Of a stretch of 64,000 nucleotides of DNA, positions 47,356 to 59,079 are shown piece after piece. Position numbers and translations under genes: made by a program. Positions within the stretch are counted from its first letter, which is position 1; every line of letters begins with the position of its first letter. The DNA lies in assembly GCA_027924585.1 (NCBI GenBank), contig BSBM01000299.1, positions 27,566,501-27,630,500 on the forward strand. The letters run 5' to 3'. The notes beneath the pieces are model-generated. The model was not told where the DNA came from. It ran no database searches and saw nothing but the letters and a program-made list of their open reading frames with translations. Origin of the DNA: Larix kaempferi (lineage: Eukaryota; Streptophyta; Pinopsida; Pinales; Pinaceae).

Positions 47356-48284
47356 AATGAGTTTTATCAATTTAATCATATCTTATTTTAAAAAATAGGT
47401 GAACTTTTAATCTAATTGATGATTATTTTTCTTAAATGACCCAATTGGTGAAATTTCACTTTAAAAGATACCTTGGCTTAAGGTTTCTCTTCATGTTGTC
47501 CACTAAGAGTTCCATGCCTAATCAGTGCTACAACTTATATTTTTTTAACTTGGTTCCCTCCACACTTTAGATTATGTCATCCAATGTCCACATTTTACAT
47601 TTTTATCATGGCTAGGTGAATGATTAGTGCAAAATGCTTAAACATGTGAATCTTTTCACAAATAAAAGAATATGATAGGCTTGAAGATACCCAAATTTCA
47701 ATTATATAATAATATGAAAGTGGTGTTTTTTCAGCTATTCAACATAGAAATCCTTCATTTTTTCTACGTCAATCATGAACAAAAGTGTGCCCATAATTTC
47801 TACTGAATTTAAAAAGAAATTCCAATCAATGTGACCATGTTGAACCTCTTTTTTAGACTTCAAACAATAACACTACAATACACTTGAACCTTGTAGTAAA
47901 GTTTGGGACATAAATGTCAAGTATGATTTGACATACTATTCAGTTTCTCCTTTAATTCAATATCTTGGTCATTGGTCATGACATTAACTTAGTTTTTTTG
48001 GTTTAATTTGTATGTCATAGTTTTATCATGCTTTGTGTTTACTTAGGTGAGGTAACTCCAATATTAATGTCAAAATAGTGAAATTTGTTTCACTGTGTTT
48101 AAATATTTTAGTCAAAATTTATTTTATGTCTAATGATATTATTATTTAACGGAGCCATGCTTTTATTATTTTATTTATTTTGTTTTTAAGTTTTATTATA
48201 ATTAATTTTTCAATTTCTCTCTAAATTTTTAATTTTCGAAGAATTAATGTTAAATGATTTTGCTAAGGCATAACAATGAAGTAT

Positions 48285-48365
48285 AGTTTGATTAGAGTTA
48301 ATGGTTAAGAATGTGTATTTCTTCATAATAGGTCACAAGTTCAAATCCAAAGGAGATCGAATATG
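48285..48365 (+). repeat. tRNA-like SINE head
   Basis: GAGTTAATGGTTAAGA (A-box-like) is followed about 22 bases later by GGTCACAAGTTCAAATCC (B-box-like, 48331-48348). This is the spacing of RNA polymerase III internal promoters in plant SINEs. The sequence is not a plausible functional tRNA. The body and tail are not delimited. Confidence 0.5.
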
Positions 48366-48600
48366 TACACCTTTATAAACTTTAATAGTAAAATCAATAT
48401 GAACTTAAATAAATTATTATTATTGTTAAAAAGACTTTAATAATATTTTTATTATTAATGATATTTAAGTATAATATTAAGAAAATTTAATGCACCATTA
48501 TTAATAATAATTAATTAGTGCAATATATAAACATTAGTTTAGGGTTTCTCTAAATGTCATGTCATCACTAAGACATCCTATGCTACACTTTATATTTTTA

Positions 48601-48680
48601 GTCCCTGCCGGGAGACTATATGTCCCGCCTTGCTGTAATAATTTGTAGGATAACATAAAATGATTATATAGTTGGCTAAT
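48601..48680. repeat. Dispersed repeat also found before G3
   Basis: TTAGTCCCTGCC-GGAGACTATATGT...TAATAATTTG, then ATAACATAAAATGATTATA matches 6936-7005, the DNA immediately left of the G3 LTR. The family is not identified. Confidence 0.6.
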
Positions 48681-49222
48681 GTTTCAGAAAAATAATCATT
48701 TGGTGGTTTTTTTAATAATAATTATTTTCAGATGTGTTTGACTTCTATTGGATTAGAGAGTGTGATTTGACTATTTTTCTCATTGCTGATTGCTGACTAT
48801 TAGTAGAAATTATAAATATAAAAAAATACTCATAACCTTAGTCACAGACTTTAATTTTTATCATACCATCCACTGACATCTGATTAATCAATCTGACATC
48901 TGATTCATAGCTGTAATCAACTGTTATTTGACCTTATCAAGGCCAAGGAATGCGGGCTGGGCACGCTAATCCATTTTCATTTTTCAGTTCTAATCAACAA
49001 TTGTCCTTCGTTTGTCAATTCTCATCAACAATTGTCCTCCTGCTTGTCAGTTCTCAACAATTGTCCTCCTTGCATGGCAGGCAGGCTGTTGGTGCGGTCA
49101 CTGCAACACATTTTCTCGATCTAGAATAGAAAATGAATAGATGCAAAAGATTGTGATTTTACGAATTGGATTTTGATGGTGGGAAGTGGGTTTGATTAAT
49201 TGAAGCATTCGGGTGGACTAGC

Positions 49223-49471
49223 ATGGGATCCTACATGTCGATGAATGCTGCCAGCAAGCACCAAGAGCAAGATGCTTCATGCATGCCTGGAATTCTATGG
49301 AGGAGCAAGAATTCGAAGGCTCTGGCTTCATTTTCTGAGGATGACTATAAGGAGGGTGTGCATCTGGGTTTTTCTGGCAAGAGGATGTGCTCTAATGGGT
49401 CGAGTAAGGTTTCCTGTGTTTTTACTCAGCAAGGGCGGAAGGGGATTAATCAGGATGCCATGCTAGTTTGA
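49223..49471 (+). pseudogene. Protein phosphatase 2C N-terminal fragment
   Basis: The 82-codon frame starts MGSYMS, with Gly at position 2 as in myristoylated plant PP2Cs. It ends with the family motif VSCVFTQQGRKGINQDAMLV, in which the Asp of NQDAM is a metal-binding residue of PP2C. The frame stops at TGA where members of this group usually have Trp (TGG), and similarity ends about ten bases later. Complete PP2Cs are 350-500 residues, so this is only the first exon or a captured piece. PP2Cs remove phosphate from Ser/Thr in signalling. The upstream DNA (48970-49080) has three copies of CAACAATTGTCCT and could be old 5' flank. Confidence 0.8.
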
Positions 49472-50311
49472 GATAATTGATTGAGGTGGAAAAAATATTA
49501 ATAGCTTTATATATAAACTAAACTGGTCACTTTGCATTAATGCTCTTATGGATGGCCTGTAAGGGTAGGTTGAGAGAATTATTGCTCTCATCGCCAACCA
49601 AGATCATGCTAGACAGAATTTCCTTGAGAAAGACTGCATGAAATAGGGGATATTGCCAGGGAGATCAAACGGATGATGCGGCATCTGAAATCCCAAATGG
49701 ATGGTCTGTGATGGTCGATTTTTGAGAGCATTAATGCTCTTATAGACGGGAGGCCATTCATAACATGCTACTATCATTAATAGGAGTAGAAGTTAAATAT
49801 TTGTTCTATGGTACTTGACTTTAGTTCGTACCTTCTTTTCTGGTTCAATTTCAGCTTGTGTGCTTTTGTCATGAAGTATCAGTTTGCAATTTAAATTTTG
49901 GTTGAATTTCAATGAGAACTTTTGAGAAACGTGTTGCATTTGCCTTTCTCTTTGTATATTTTAGAGTTTATCTGCAATGTACTCAGGTTTGTGCCTCCAG
50001 TTTAATTGTAAATTTGTTTTGGACATAAAGATCTACAATTGGTGTATGTTAACATGTAGTTGTAAATATTTGGACGTAAAGATCTAGATCGTAGTTCTAT
50101 GTCTTTATGAGTTTTGGCTTAAAAAATTAGTTTACTGAATTGATCGTGTTTGTCAACAGTGTAGATTTTTTTGTTCTGTTTTTCTTCCAGTTGCATGGGC
50201 AAACTTTCATTTTTGGAAATATTGCTTATAGAAACTTACAGCTGCCCCTTTGGCTAACCCGCTGTGATATGAGGGGCATACCTATGCTGCCAAAATCACC
50301 AAGAACTTGTA

Positions 50312-50539
50312 CCCCGCAAGTTTCTTCACTACAACTTGTCTACCACTGCGAATGGTGCCTCTATACACATCTCCGGCTCCTCCTTTGCCGATGATGTTCT
50401 CTTCTTTTATGAATTCCAGGATCTCATCACTCCCAAAGTTCAGTTTTTGGAAGTCCGTCATCTTCCAGGACCTGACATAGCCTTCTCTTTTGATAGATCT
50501 TGCCTTAATTTTGAGTATAATAATCAGGGCTACAGGGGA
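50312..50539 (-). pseudogene. LRR receptor-like kinase fragment (juxtamembrane and P-loop)
   Basis: On the minus strand, the end of a hydrophobic segment (PVALIIILKI) is followed by KARSIKREG, SWKMTDFQKLNF, EILEFIKEENIIGKGGAGD with the Gly-rich ATP loop, and VVVKKLAG with the ATP-binding Lys. This layout is characteristic of CLV1/BAM and related class XI LRR receptor kinases. Leucine-rich repeats upstream and the catalytic and activation loops downstream are missing. Similarity ends after KKLAG, where a full kinase needs about 230 more residues. The enclosing open frame is 50282-50623. A captured or relic exon about 0.8 kb from the PP2C piece, in the opposite orientation. Confidence 0.82.
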
Positions 50540-50623
50540 AATTCTTTTAAAACACAATTGCAGTAGTCTATTTAGGCTTTGTGTGTATGGAGCACATGCA
50601 AACATAAAAAAAAGTATCAACAT

Positions 50624-53273
50624 TTTAGTCCAATCTTCTACGTTACTGTTTCAAAAGTAGTTGACAGAATGTCTGCACTTGTAGTTGTGATTCTCATCCC
50701 CATTTTGCTTGGAGCTGTAATTTTCATCCATTTTTGGGACTGTGATCCTGGAATGAATAAACATTTTGCTTGATTACCCAGTCATATTTGGTCATAATTC
50801 AAAATCTCCAGGACAGACATAGACGCTTATGGAATAAAATCAAAAGAGCGTTAATTGTAATGTTCATTTATCCAGCAAAGAAACTTCTGCATTTTATTTT
50901 CTATTTTCTTTCATAGTTTTCCAATTTTTCTTAAAAACTAAAACAAATATAGTCAACTTCATGTTCATTTAAGAATGAAAAATTTGTTCCAAAGTTTCAA
51001 AAAAAACAAAAACTCAAATTCAATTCAACATAAATTTACAAATTCAAGCTATTTTCTTTAGTGTGAAAATTTTCCTTCCCAACTTTACAGAATTTAAACA
51101 AATACAATCAATTTGAGTGTTTTGATTCACTAGTTATAATTTTTCCAAAAATTTACATTTGAGCGGGTGCACTTTTACCAAAAATTTACAAATTTCAAGC
51201 TCCTCCTTCAACATGAAAAAAGAAAACGGGTGCAACCAACCTTTTTGTTCTTCACTGTCTACAATTTTACACCCTGATTTTGCTCCAATTCGAAGACATT
51301 ACCATCAAATGAAAATAAATCATAATGGGAGCGCTGTAACCTACCATTTCTCATAATTCCGCTCGAATTTCCAGCCATTTTTTTAATGAAACCCGGAAAA
51401 TAGCTCAACCAGCTCTGAAGCTCGTCCCATTTATAGTGCTTCATCTACCTCCTTACCCATGATTTTTGTTCCTTACCATCGTCATGCTTCTTGTTGGTGT
51501 CATTCTTCGCATGCTCCAAGTGCTTTCTTCCTCTGCGCAGAAACTATGCGACATGCACCGATTGCGTTCTTATTTGGAATTTTCAAAGATGCTCCTCCAT
51601 CAAGTCTTCACTGGCCTCTTAGCTAGGCTACTTCATGACCAACCACTGATAGAAGAAAATATTTTTATTCAAAAATTAAAAAAGCAAAGTACAATCGATG
51701 ACAACCCTAGTTCTTTGATGTGTAATCCTTTATCAGGAGATCACAAGCATGTTAATATCTAGCTAGTAGACATGCTTGAGTAGATCTAGTGAGTTCCCCT
51801 TTAAACAAATATAGGAATTTGTAATAGGATTTATTTTTTTTCGATTTTCTAATTGGACAATCACCTTGAATTGACTATTTTTTAACATTGCACAACATTA
51901 AAATAAATCAAAAAATAGATAAAAAAATAAAACCTTACCTTAAAACTTTACCCGTGAGCTCCAACTTGTCGTGCAAGCAATCACCTGCAATTTCTACACG
52001 CTGCAACTTTGGCCTCTTATCCAGGTTACCCCACCTTCTCTTTAGTTGACAACATTCTCCACATTGTTTTATGTGTGCATGGATTTATGTCTTCATGCAG
52101 TTGAAGTTGAATGCATGTCCTCCACCTGTAGGATGAACAATGGATCCACCTATGGACCCTTACCTTAGTCTCATTCCTGTATCTAAGCTCTAGTTTGTAT
52201 TGGGCTTACCAAGGTTTGGCCTTGTTGAATGGTTTTGGTTGCGTATTCTTTCTTTACCTAAATGCCATCAATGGGCTCCAACCTTTAGTTAATGGGCTCA
52301 GACTCACTATGATTTTGAGAAAGAAGGAAAGCAGAGGTGGAGATGGAGTTGTTAAAACCATGTGTGTTTCAAATTGTAGTTGAATTGTGTATGGCAGCAA
52401 CAGCAGTCTGTAACAAGGATTCAGGAAATTCCAGTCGAGGCAGCTCACCATTTCTATGGTTGCAATCCAAGAAAAGCAGGTAGATTTAGGTAAAGCATAA
52501 TACAATTTGCAAGTGTTCTTGTGGATTTGAGTACCCAAAGTATTTGTTTTGAAAATGTTCAAGGATTTTGAGGAGTGGTAATCATAAAATTTGCATTTGT
52601 GGTTTGCAAATTGTGTTTTTGCTTCTTTCTGCAATATTTCATAATTGTTCTTCCTTTTTCGCCGGCGCTCCAATGAGAAATTGTAGTGGGAGGCTACCGC
52701 GGCCTTTTAGTTAAGGATTAAGAATGGGAGATCGAGATCCAATAAACTGGTATATGCTTCCTCTAGCACAAAGATCCAATGGTATAGATTTACTAAGAGT
52801 GGATAGGCTACCCAAGGGTCATTTCTTATTCCACCGTTTTTTTTTAATAAACTAATTTTCCATGGGGAACTATTCTTAATACACTCCACATGGTCGGTCG
52901 AAAGTTCAATGGTTGAATCTAACAGCCGCTCAGTTGATAGGGAAGCTCCACTCTGTCGGTTCGTTTCAAGCACCTATCCTCTTCCTTGAATCTCTCTTGA
53001 TCATTGAAGCATTCTCTTGTGTTTTCCGTGGTAAACTTGAATCTCCTTCCTACGCCCTCTGCTTGGTTCCCTCTTAGTGAGTGTTTGGTGTGGTTTTGTA
53101 TGCTTTGGAGCATTGCTTTCTTGTATGTTATTTTGTCTGTGTTGTGTTCTCTATAGTTGTTTCTTTCTGTTTGTGTTTTTTTGTGTGAATGTTATATATT
53201 ATTATTGCATGTGATAACTGATAGATGAACAGAGCCGAGAAACGGGTTTTACATTGACTCCTCAGTAAGATGA
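50624..53273. other. Unassigned DNA
   Basis: Short frames at 51466-51762, 52195-52383 and 52254-52673 (minus) have no known motif, and some overlap on opposite strands. 50900-51230 is AT-rich with repeated AAAATTTACAAATT words. I see no supported gene. Confidence 0.4.
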
Positions 53274-56200
53274 TGTAACATACCCTATTTGCTGGAAAAC
53301 ATTTGTGTTAAGAAACATTATGATAAATTTTATTGTAAAGTTTTATGTTGGACAGGTGTCCAAGGATGACTGTAATTTGCACAATATATTATTATTAAAT
53401 AAATAAAATAGGAGACAAACACCTAAGAGGACTATTGAAAGAGTGGTTACTGATCCACTAGGTGGAATGGAATCTGGGGTAGAAGGCAATGGACAAGTGG
53501 CAACATCATGATGCAACTAACTAGCTGTTGGTATGGGACAACTCCCTTGAAATGTGGTCATAGTGCCTTGAAAGATGGGACTCGAGCTCGAGGCTCATTT
53601 ATTCCAAACTGACCACTAAAAGACCTAGGCAGTCTATATAATAGCCATCAAATATTGAACTGAGGTTCATCACTTTTCCTAACGAGGAAATTTACCTTGG
53701 GGTTTTGCTGTGTTTGCACCCAAGAGATTTGATTAGGGGATATGCTATGTTGTTGATCATGTTGTGAGTTTGCCACTCTTATTGAGTTCAGGAGGTTGAT
53801 ACTGAGTGGAGAAGGCATTTTATTTCAGGAGGTTGATACTGAGTGGAGAAGGTATTTTGAGTGCCTTGCTTCTAGATAGATTCCACCCATTTATTGGATC
53901 AGTAATTAGGCTCGGGGGTTCACTAGAAGTCAATAGTTGAGTTGCTTCTTCTGAAGCAGGTTGGGAGGAACAGGCCTCCATGGGTGTTTGTTGGCCCTAT
54001 CATCAGTTACAGGTTCTATTGTCTTATCTATTTTATTTTAAGTTTTGTTATCTATTTTTGTATATTTACAGTTTTGTTGTTTATTTAACTTTCACTGTTT
54101 ATTTTATAAGTTTATTTCAGTTCTTGTGTAAATTAATAATTCTATATAAATTTGATTTGATTGAATAAAATATTTTCTATATTTTTCCCCATACAAAAAG
54201 GAATAGCATCGTACTTTAGTACAGAAACAGATTAAGATAGATAAGATATGATAGGAAAACTGCCATGGTGATGGAAGTACCATTTTATATGTTCTGTTAA
54301 ATTATTTGCTAATATTAATTAGTATTATCTACTCCATTTTACTCGTAGTACTATTCTTATTTCCATTCTTTTCATCAAAACAGTAAATCTATTTCATAGA
54401 AATAACAGAGTTTATATTAGACAAAGAAATCATTTCTGCTCTTTACATTTTTGTTTTCCAAATGTTTATTTTCAAAGAATAACTATAATTTGCTGTTATT
54501 TATCATTACTGTACATATAGGACAGATAGACAAACAAAAAGTAACATATTACAAACCTAGGGTTTGCTCATTTTATTTTCAAAAACATTACAAGTCATTC
54601 TATAACTATAAAACATTGTTATTTCTTCTCGGCACATAGCCAACATTTTGTAAATTTGCTACAGAGTTGAGCTAGTTAAATGAGCTCTTTGTTATTCCAT
54701 TATTTTACTAATAGTGGACAAACCAAACATTTTTTAATCAACATCATTACTATAGATCAAATAGATATATTTAAAACATCATCTCCAAGGTTTAAAAGAT
54801 TATATGACTGTAGGAACAAAGTCAAGCAGAAAACACAAATTCTAGTTGATGCCAAAACGTATCAACGATCATCATCATTCCATACATTCTAAACTTAACC
54901 AAAACCCTAAATCCTAACAAGTTTATAGATTGATTACTTAAATATTCACACAGTCGACGATGAGGCATTAGGCCAAAGCCTGTCACATATTACATAACCT
55001 CACAGACATCAAATAAAACGATATAGCAGGTGTTCTTAAAATTAGCTACACAACTACATATTCGTATCACACCATTTTCAAACGCAGAGTTCTGTCAAAA
55101 TACCAAGTTTCATATCCATGCTATGAATTGACGAGACACAGTTTTGTTCATGGGCCAAGCCCCAAAACGTTGAAACAAAAACAACTACCATAATGCAGGA
55201 TTGGCAACATTTCTTTTATATTGAGAAACTCGACAGAGTTGAAAACCCTCGACTACAGAAATACATTTACAGTTTAACTTTTAAACTTAAAAACTCATTC
55301 CAATGACCATATAAGGGTTCAACATCACAACGGCCATTCTGTAGAAGAACCTACGAAGGGTTTTCCACAGGGGCTTACCAGTTGAGTGAGCCCACCACTG
55401 TCGTCAAACTTTAACTCTGCAAACCCCACAACAATGGCAACACCTACCACAAAAAATACAAATGGTTATGACATTTTGAGGATGAATGTTATTCAAAGAT
55501 CAACTGTAACCTTAAGCAACAATATTCATAAAACATACAATGTTACCTTCGTAAGAGTAGAACATTTGCTGGGTGACACCCGAAATCTCCAAACTGAAGC
55601 AACATTCAGCTACTTCAGCACAAACATCAAGTTTAAACACCTTATCACAACCCTAACCTACTAAAAAACGAAAGCTACAGGATTTGTCACATATTCCTCT
55701 TGTTGAACCATACAAACTTATAAACAAGTTTCCACCATTAAAACTGAAGGTGCATAGTTATAGAATCATTCAACAAATCGACCCGAGATCAAACCCTATT
55801 AACTAGCGGCCTGTCGGCCTTCTCCCCAAAACCAAAACTCCAAATGAATGAAAAACCAACAAACTACGAGGTATAGTGAATGCCTTAGGGTTCAAGATCT
55901 CTAAGATCAATACAAACTTGATCAACAGATGAGAATTGGCCAACCAAGCCGCGTGAGTACCCGGACAGAGCTACGGTCACCAACCTTTAAATGCTTCATT
56001 AAATATTAAGTCCAGATCGATTGCCATATCACTGAGGAGGAGCTCACAGCTCGACAAGTCCCAGTATTTTCTACAACATCTTCACGTGGAACCTGATACA
56101 CGTAGGAGCCATCGAGTTAAGTCACTACAATCACATAAGAGTTGCATTTAGTGCTGGATTTCACATATCATATGCGAGAGCTCGACTGCCACAATATTAA

Positions 56201-57441
56201 TTTCATTTAAGTATCGAATTTATTACACAGCACGATCTCGGTTATTACTACCATGGTTTTGCATTACACCTATACAGTTTCATAACATAGGATATCACCA
56301 TATCAAAGTTCTAAACCATCACTTTATAAAATCACAACCATAGTATAATCGTTGTATAGTCCAGAAACATAGGGTGGTATCATATACGGTATTACAACCA
56401 TGTAATAAGTTCCAAAACTATGATAAAGGTTTACATAACAAATATATATTCTAACAATATTATTACACAACCATATTCCATAGTTTCCACCCCACACGTC
56501 GGGTTTCATATAACCATGATATGATTAGAGTCCAAACTTTATCACATCAGGACTATATGTTATGCATTTTAGTGTTAAGTCCCCAAACTTCTTAGGGCAC
56601 ACATATTTGAAAGTCTAATGTAAGTTATTACTTACATATAGTTATGCATTGTAACCCTAGAGATACAACACTTATAGTGTTATGACATTTTAATAAATGT
56701 CATTAATACATAAAGAAACTATCATCTTGACCATGCAGTAAACACAATCAAATAGACTTATAAGAACTTCATTACTATAACATTTCAAGGCTTATTTACC
56801 TTGCAGCCATCGATTCCAAGAGTTTCACTTAATTTTAATGATGACACTATCATTCATAAGATCAAATTGGTCGCATTTCAGACTGTTAAACTAAGCTGCA
56901 ATACCACTGATCCTACCAATAGATACAACGAGTATAGTGTTTAACATTGGTAGCAACACATACAATTATTACCATAAAGACAAAAATAAGTTGACGAAGT
57001 TAAACCGAAGTTACATACCATCGACATCTTAAAGCATGGCAGATTATACAATTATCTTAAACATAGAGACGACAAGCTGAAGCTTACAACCTGTCTTGTA
57101 AAAACTGAAATTACTCTATAACCTTACGTGCAAATCTGCAAAAGAAAGAATTCAATGTTTTAGCTTTCAAAGCTAAGTAAACCCAAGGGCACTAGGTAGG
57201 AACCCCTTTAGAAATATGCATCATCAGTATTGTTACCGGATCTTTACACATAACGAAATAAACATTGTCCTGTCGCATCTTACTTACAACCAAGTACATT
57301 TTCATGTTTAAAATAAGTACAACAATTTTATGAAGCAGTTATTATCTATTGGTTAATTATTATCATTCCGCAGATAACATTTATCGTATAAAATAGGCTA
57401 TATCAAAGTTTTTTATTTTTTTTTGCGATTTTTGGGATGTT
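53274..57441 (+). repeat. Second long gypsy LTR of G3 type (about 4.17 kb)
   Basis: It starts TGTAACATACCC and ends near GGGATGTT, where the last bases are altered. The first 1.2 kb align closely with 7011-8230, then matches are patchy but in the same order: ATGGAAGTACCATT, CCTAAA-CCTAA, AGCTACAGGA, CCTGTCGGCC, and the stem-loop at 57160-57176. No primer-binding site follows, and no pol or polypurine tract precedes it. It is a solo or orphan LTR, or possibly the displaced 3' LTR of G3. Confidence 0.75.
57160..57176 (+). promoter_or_regulatory. Stem-loop in second long LTR
   Basis: TTAGCTTT and AAAGCTAA pair perfectly around one base and are followed by GTAA. It occupies the same relative place as 10982-10997, but the sixth stem pair is T-A instead of A-T. 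Confidence 0.5.
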
Positions 57442-58240
57442 CAATTTTAAATGCTTAACCTTATCTCTATTGAAGTCCGAAACATATGTTCAAGTCCGAA
57501 ACATATGTTCAATTTTAAATGCTTAACCTTTAAAAAGTGTTTGCTTAATTATTTACATAGAGTTGTAGTATACATGGAATTTACAATATCTATGGTGCAG
57601 TGAGAGCGCAGAAGCCGGACATCACAAGTTTTGTGTTGTGTTCGTGAAATCTAGGGTAAAAGGGTTGGTGGATTTTTTAGCTGCAGCGGGCCTACGGCTG
57701 GGGCTTTTACCTCTTAATAACCTTCACATTGTGAGAGTATACGATGGTACTTGCTAAAGCGACCTTCAACTGATAGATATCCAATAAATTTATATAAATT
57801 TATTGTTTATCTCCTAACAAAAGTTCTGTATTAATATAATGGTTGATATTTAATATATTTATAATAATTTAATGTTTATCTACTCACAAAAGTTATGTAT
57901 TAATATAATGGTTGATATTTAATATATTTATATATTATAGTATTGGTAGATATCAATTAAATTTATAATTTAATGTTTATCTCAAAGCATACTTTCTAGA
58001 TTTTTGCTCTATAATTTTTTAGTTTTTCTTCCTTGAAAAAACTCGTAACTTTTGTTTAAGTAATAACAAAAGTTACAGTAAACAAAATCTCATGTGAATC
58101 TGTTACAAAAACCTTATCAACATAAAACTGTGTTTTTAAATAAACAAGAAAAAACTATATATTTTTAAGTAATTAAGTAAAAAAAATACTTTGATAACTA
58201 TATCCTCATGTATACCAAAACAACAAGATTACAAATGTTT
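57442..58240. repeat. AT-rich DNA with two short tandem arrays
   Basis: 57442-57535: AATTTTAAATGCTTAACCTT and AAGTCCGAAACATATGTTCA are each present twice. 57775-57990: three units of about 65-70 bases share TATTAATATAATGGTTGATA and TAATTTAATGTTTATCTC. No coding is seen. Confidence 0.75.
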
Positions 58241-58747
58241 TGTAATGTCCCAAAAATAGCAAAAAATTAAAAAATTTGCCCGTCCCTATAATAGATCTTG
58301 TTTGCAATTAAAATAGTCGCAAGTTAATTCTGATACTAGAAAAATATGTAAATACTTATTGTAAGAAAAGAGGGTCTACCATTTCTGAGAATTCATTATC
58401 TCTCTAGCTTTTTACATACTCAATTCTATGGAAGCAATGTGGAAATAAATAATGATGTATCCTAGTTTATGAGTTTACAATAGCTGGTGTAACTGAAAAA
58501 AGAATTCTTTCATACTGTTTTAATGAATGCATATGAATGTATTATAAATGTCTGAATGGCACTTTCAGGTGATATGGCCTTTGTTGATGAGGGCTGTGAG
58601 TGCTATGATGGGTCACTAGTAGCAAAAGGGGCGAAGCAATAAATATCCCGACATGGCTGCCGAGAGGTAAGAGCACTCTTGGGTGTTTCTGGACTTACTT
58701 AGCATCTTTGCTAATACCATACTTTCATGTTTGTTTTTGCAGGTATT
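58241..58747 (-). repeat. Left LTR of G4
   Basis: It aligns with 62215-62724 almost throughout. It includes the inverted repeat TTAGCATCTTTGCTAA at 58699-58714. It ends at GGTATT, where the compact element begins; the right copy continues with TCTCCTATGACA. Confidence 0.88.
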
Positions 58748-58991
58748 TGTAACAAATAATTAATAATACATTAATATTAATAATAAGTAGGAGTAATAGT
58801 TAATGAGAGGATGCATCCCCTCAAATAGGCAATGCCCAAGCTACTATAAAAGCGGGCCAACAATTTTATATTTATCATCTCATCAATCTATAAATTTATA
58901 TATCATTTTTATATCTACGGATATGTGGGTTATTTCAAAAATTATGAATTCATTCCAAATTTATTGAGAATATCCAACTATGGATATTACA
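58748..58991 (+). repeat. 5' LTR of the compact element (244 bp)
   Basis: It starts TGTAACAAATAATT and ends GATATTACA. The first 129 bases match 61672-61800 with about three differences. The right limit is set by the primer-binding site. Confidence 0.88.
58845..58851 (+). promoter_or_regulatory. TATA box of the compact element
   Basis: TATAAAA within the LTR, about 100 bases from its start and preceded by GCCCAAGCTAC. The same box is in the 3' LTR. Confidence 0.65.
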
Positions 58992-58992
58992 T

Positions 58993-59004
58993 TGATATCA
59001 GAAC
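58993..59004 (+). other. Primer-binding site of the compact element
   Basis: TGATATCAGAAC differs from TGGTATCAGAGC by two G-to-A changes. It lies one base after the LTR end. Confidence 0.8.
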
Positions 59005-59079
59005 CTCATTGGCTAGATTCCGGCCTTTGGCCATATTCTGAGACGTTGTCTGATTTTTCTTGGCTTGTGACCTTACTCC

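Noticed and set aside
51466-51762. 98-codon frame starting with a hydrophobic stretch
   Set aside because: Looks like a signal or membrane segment but no further support; left unannotated.
52254-52673. 139-codon minus-strand frame
   Set aside because: No recognised motif, overlaps an opposite-strand frame, and sits in repeat-rich DNA.
53274-57441. Pairing this LTR with 7011-11298 as the two ends of one intact element
   Set aside because: No polypurine tract or pol end precedes it, flanks (GAAAT and CAATT) do not match, and divergence is uneven. Kept as an orphan LTR.
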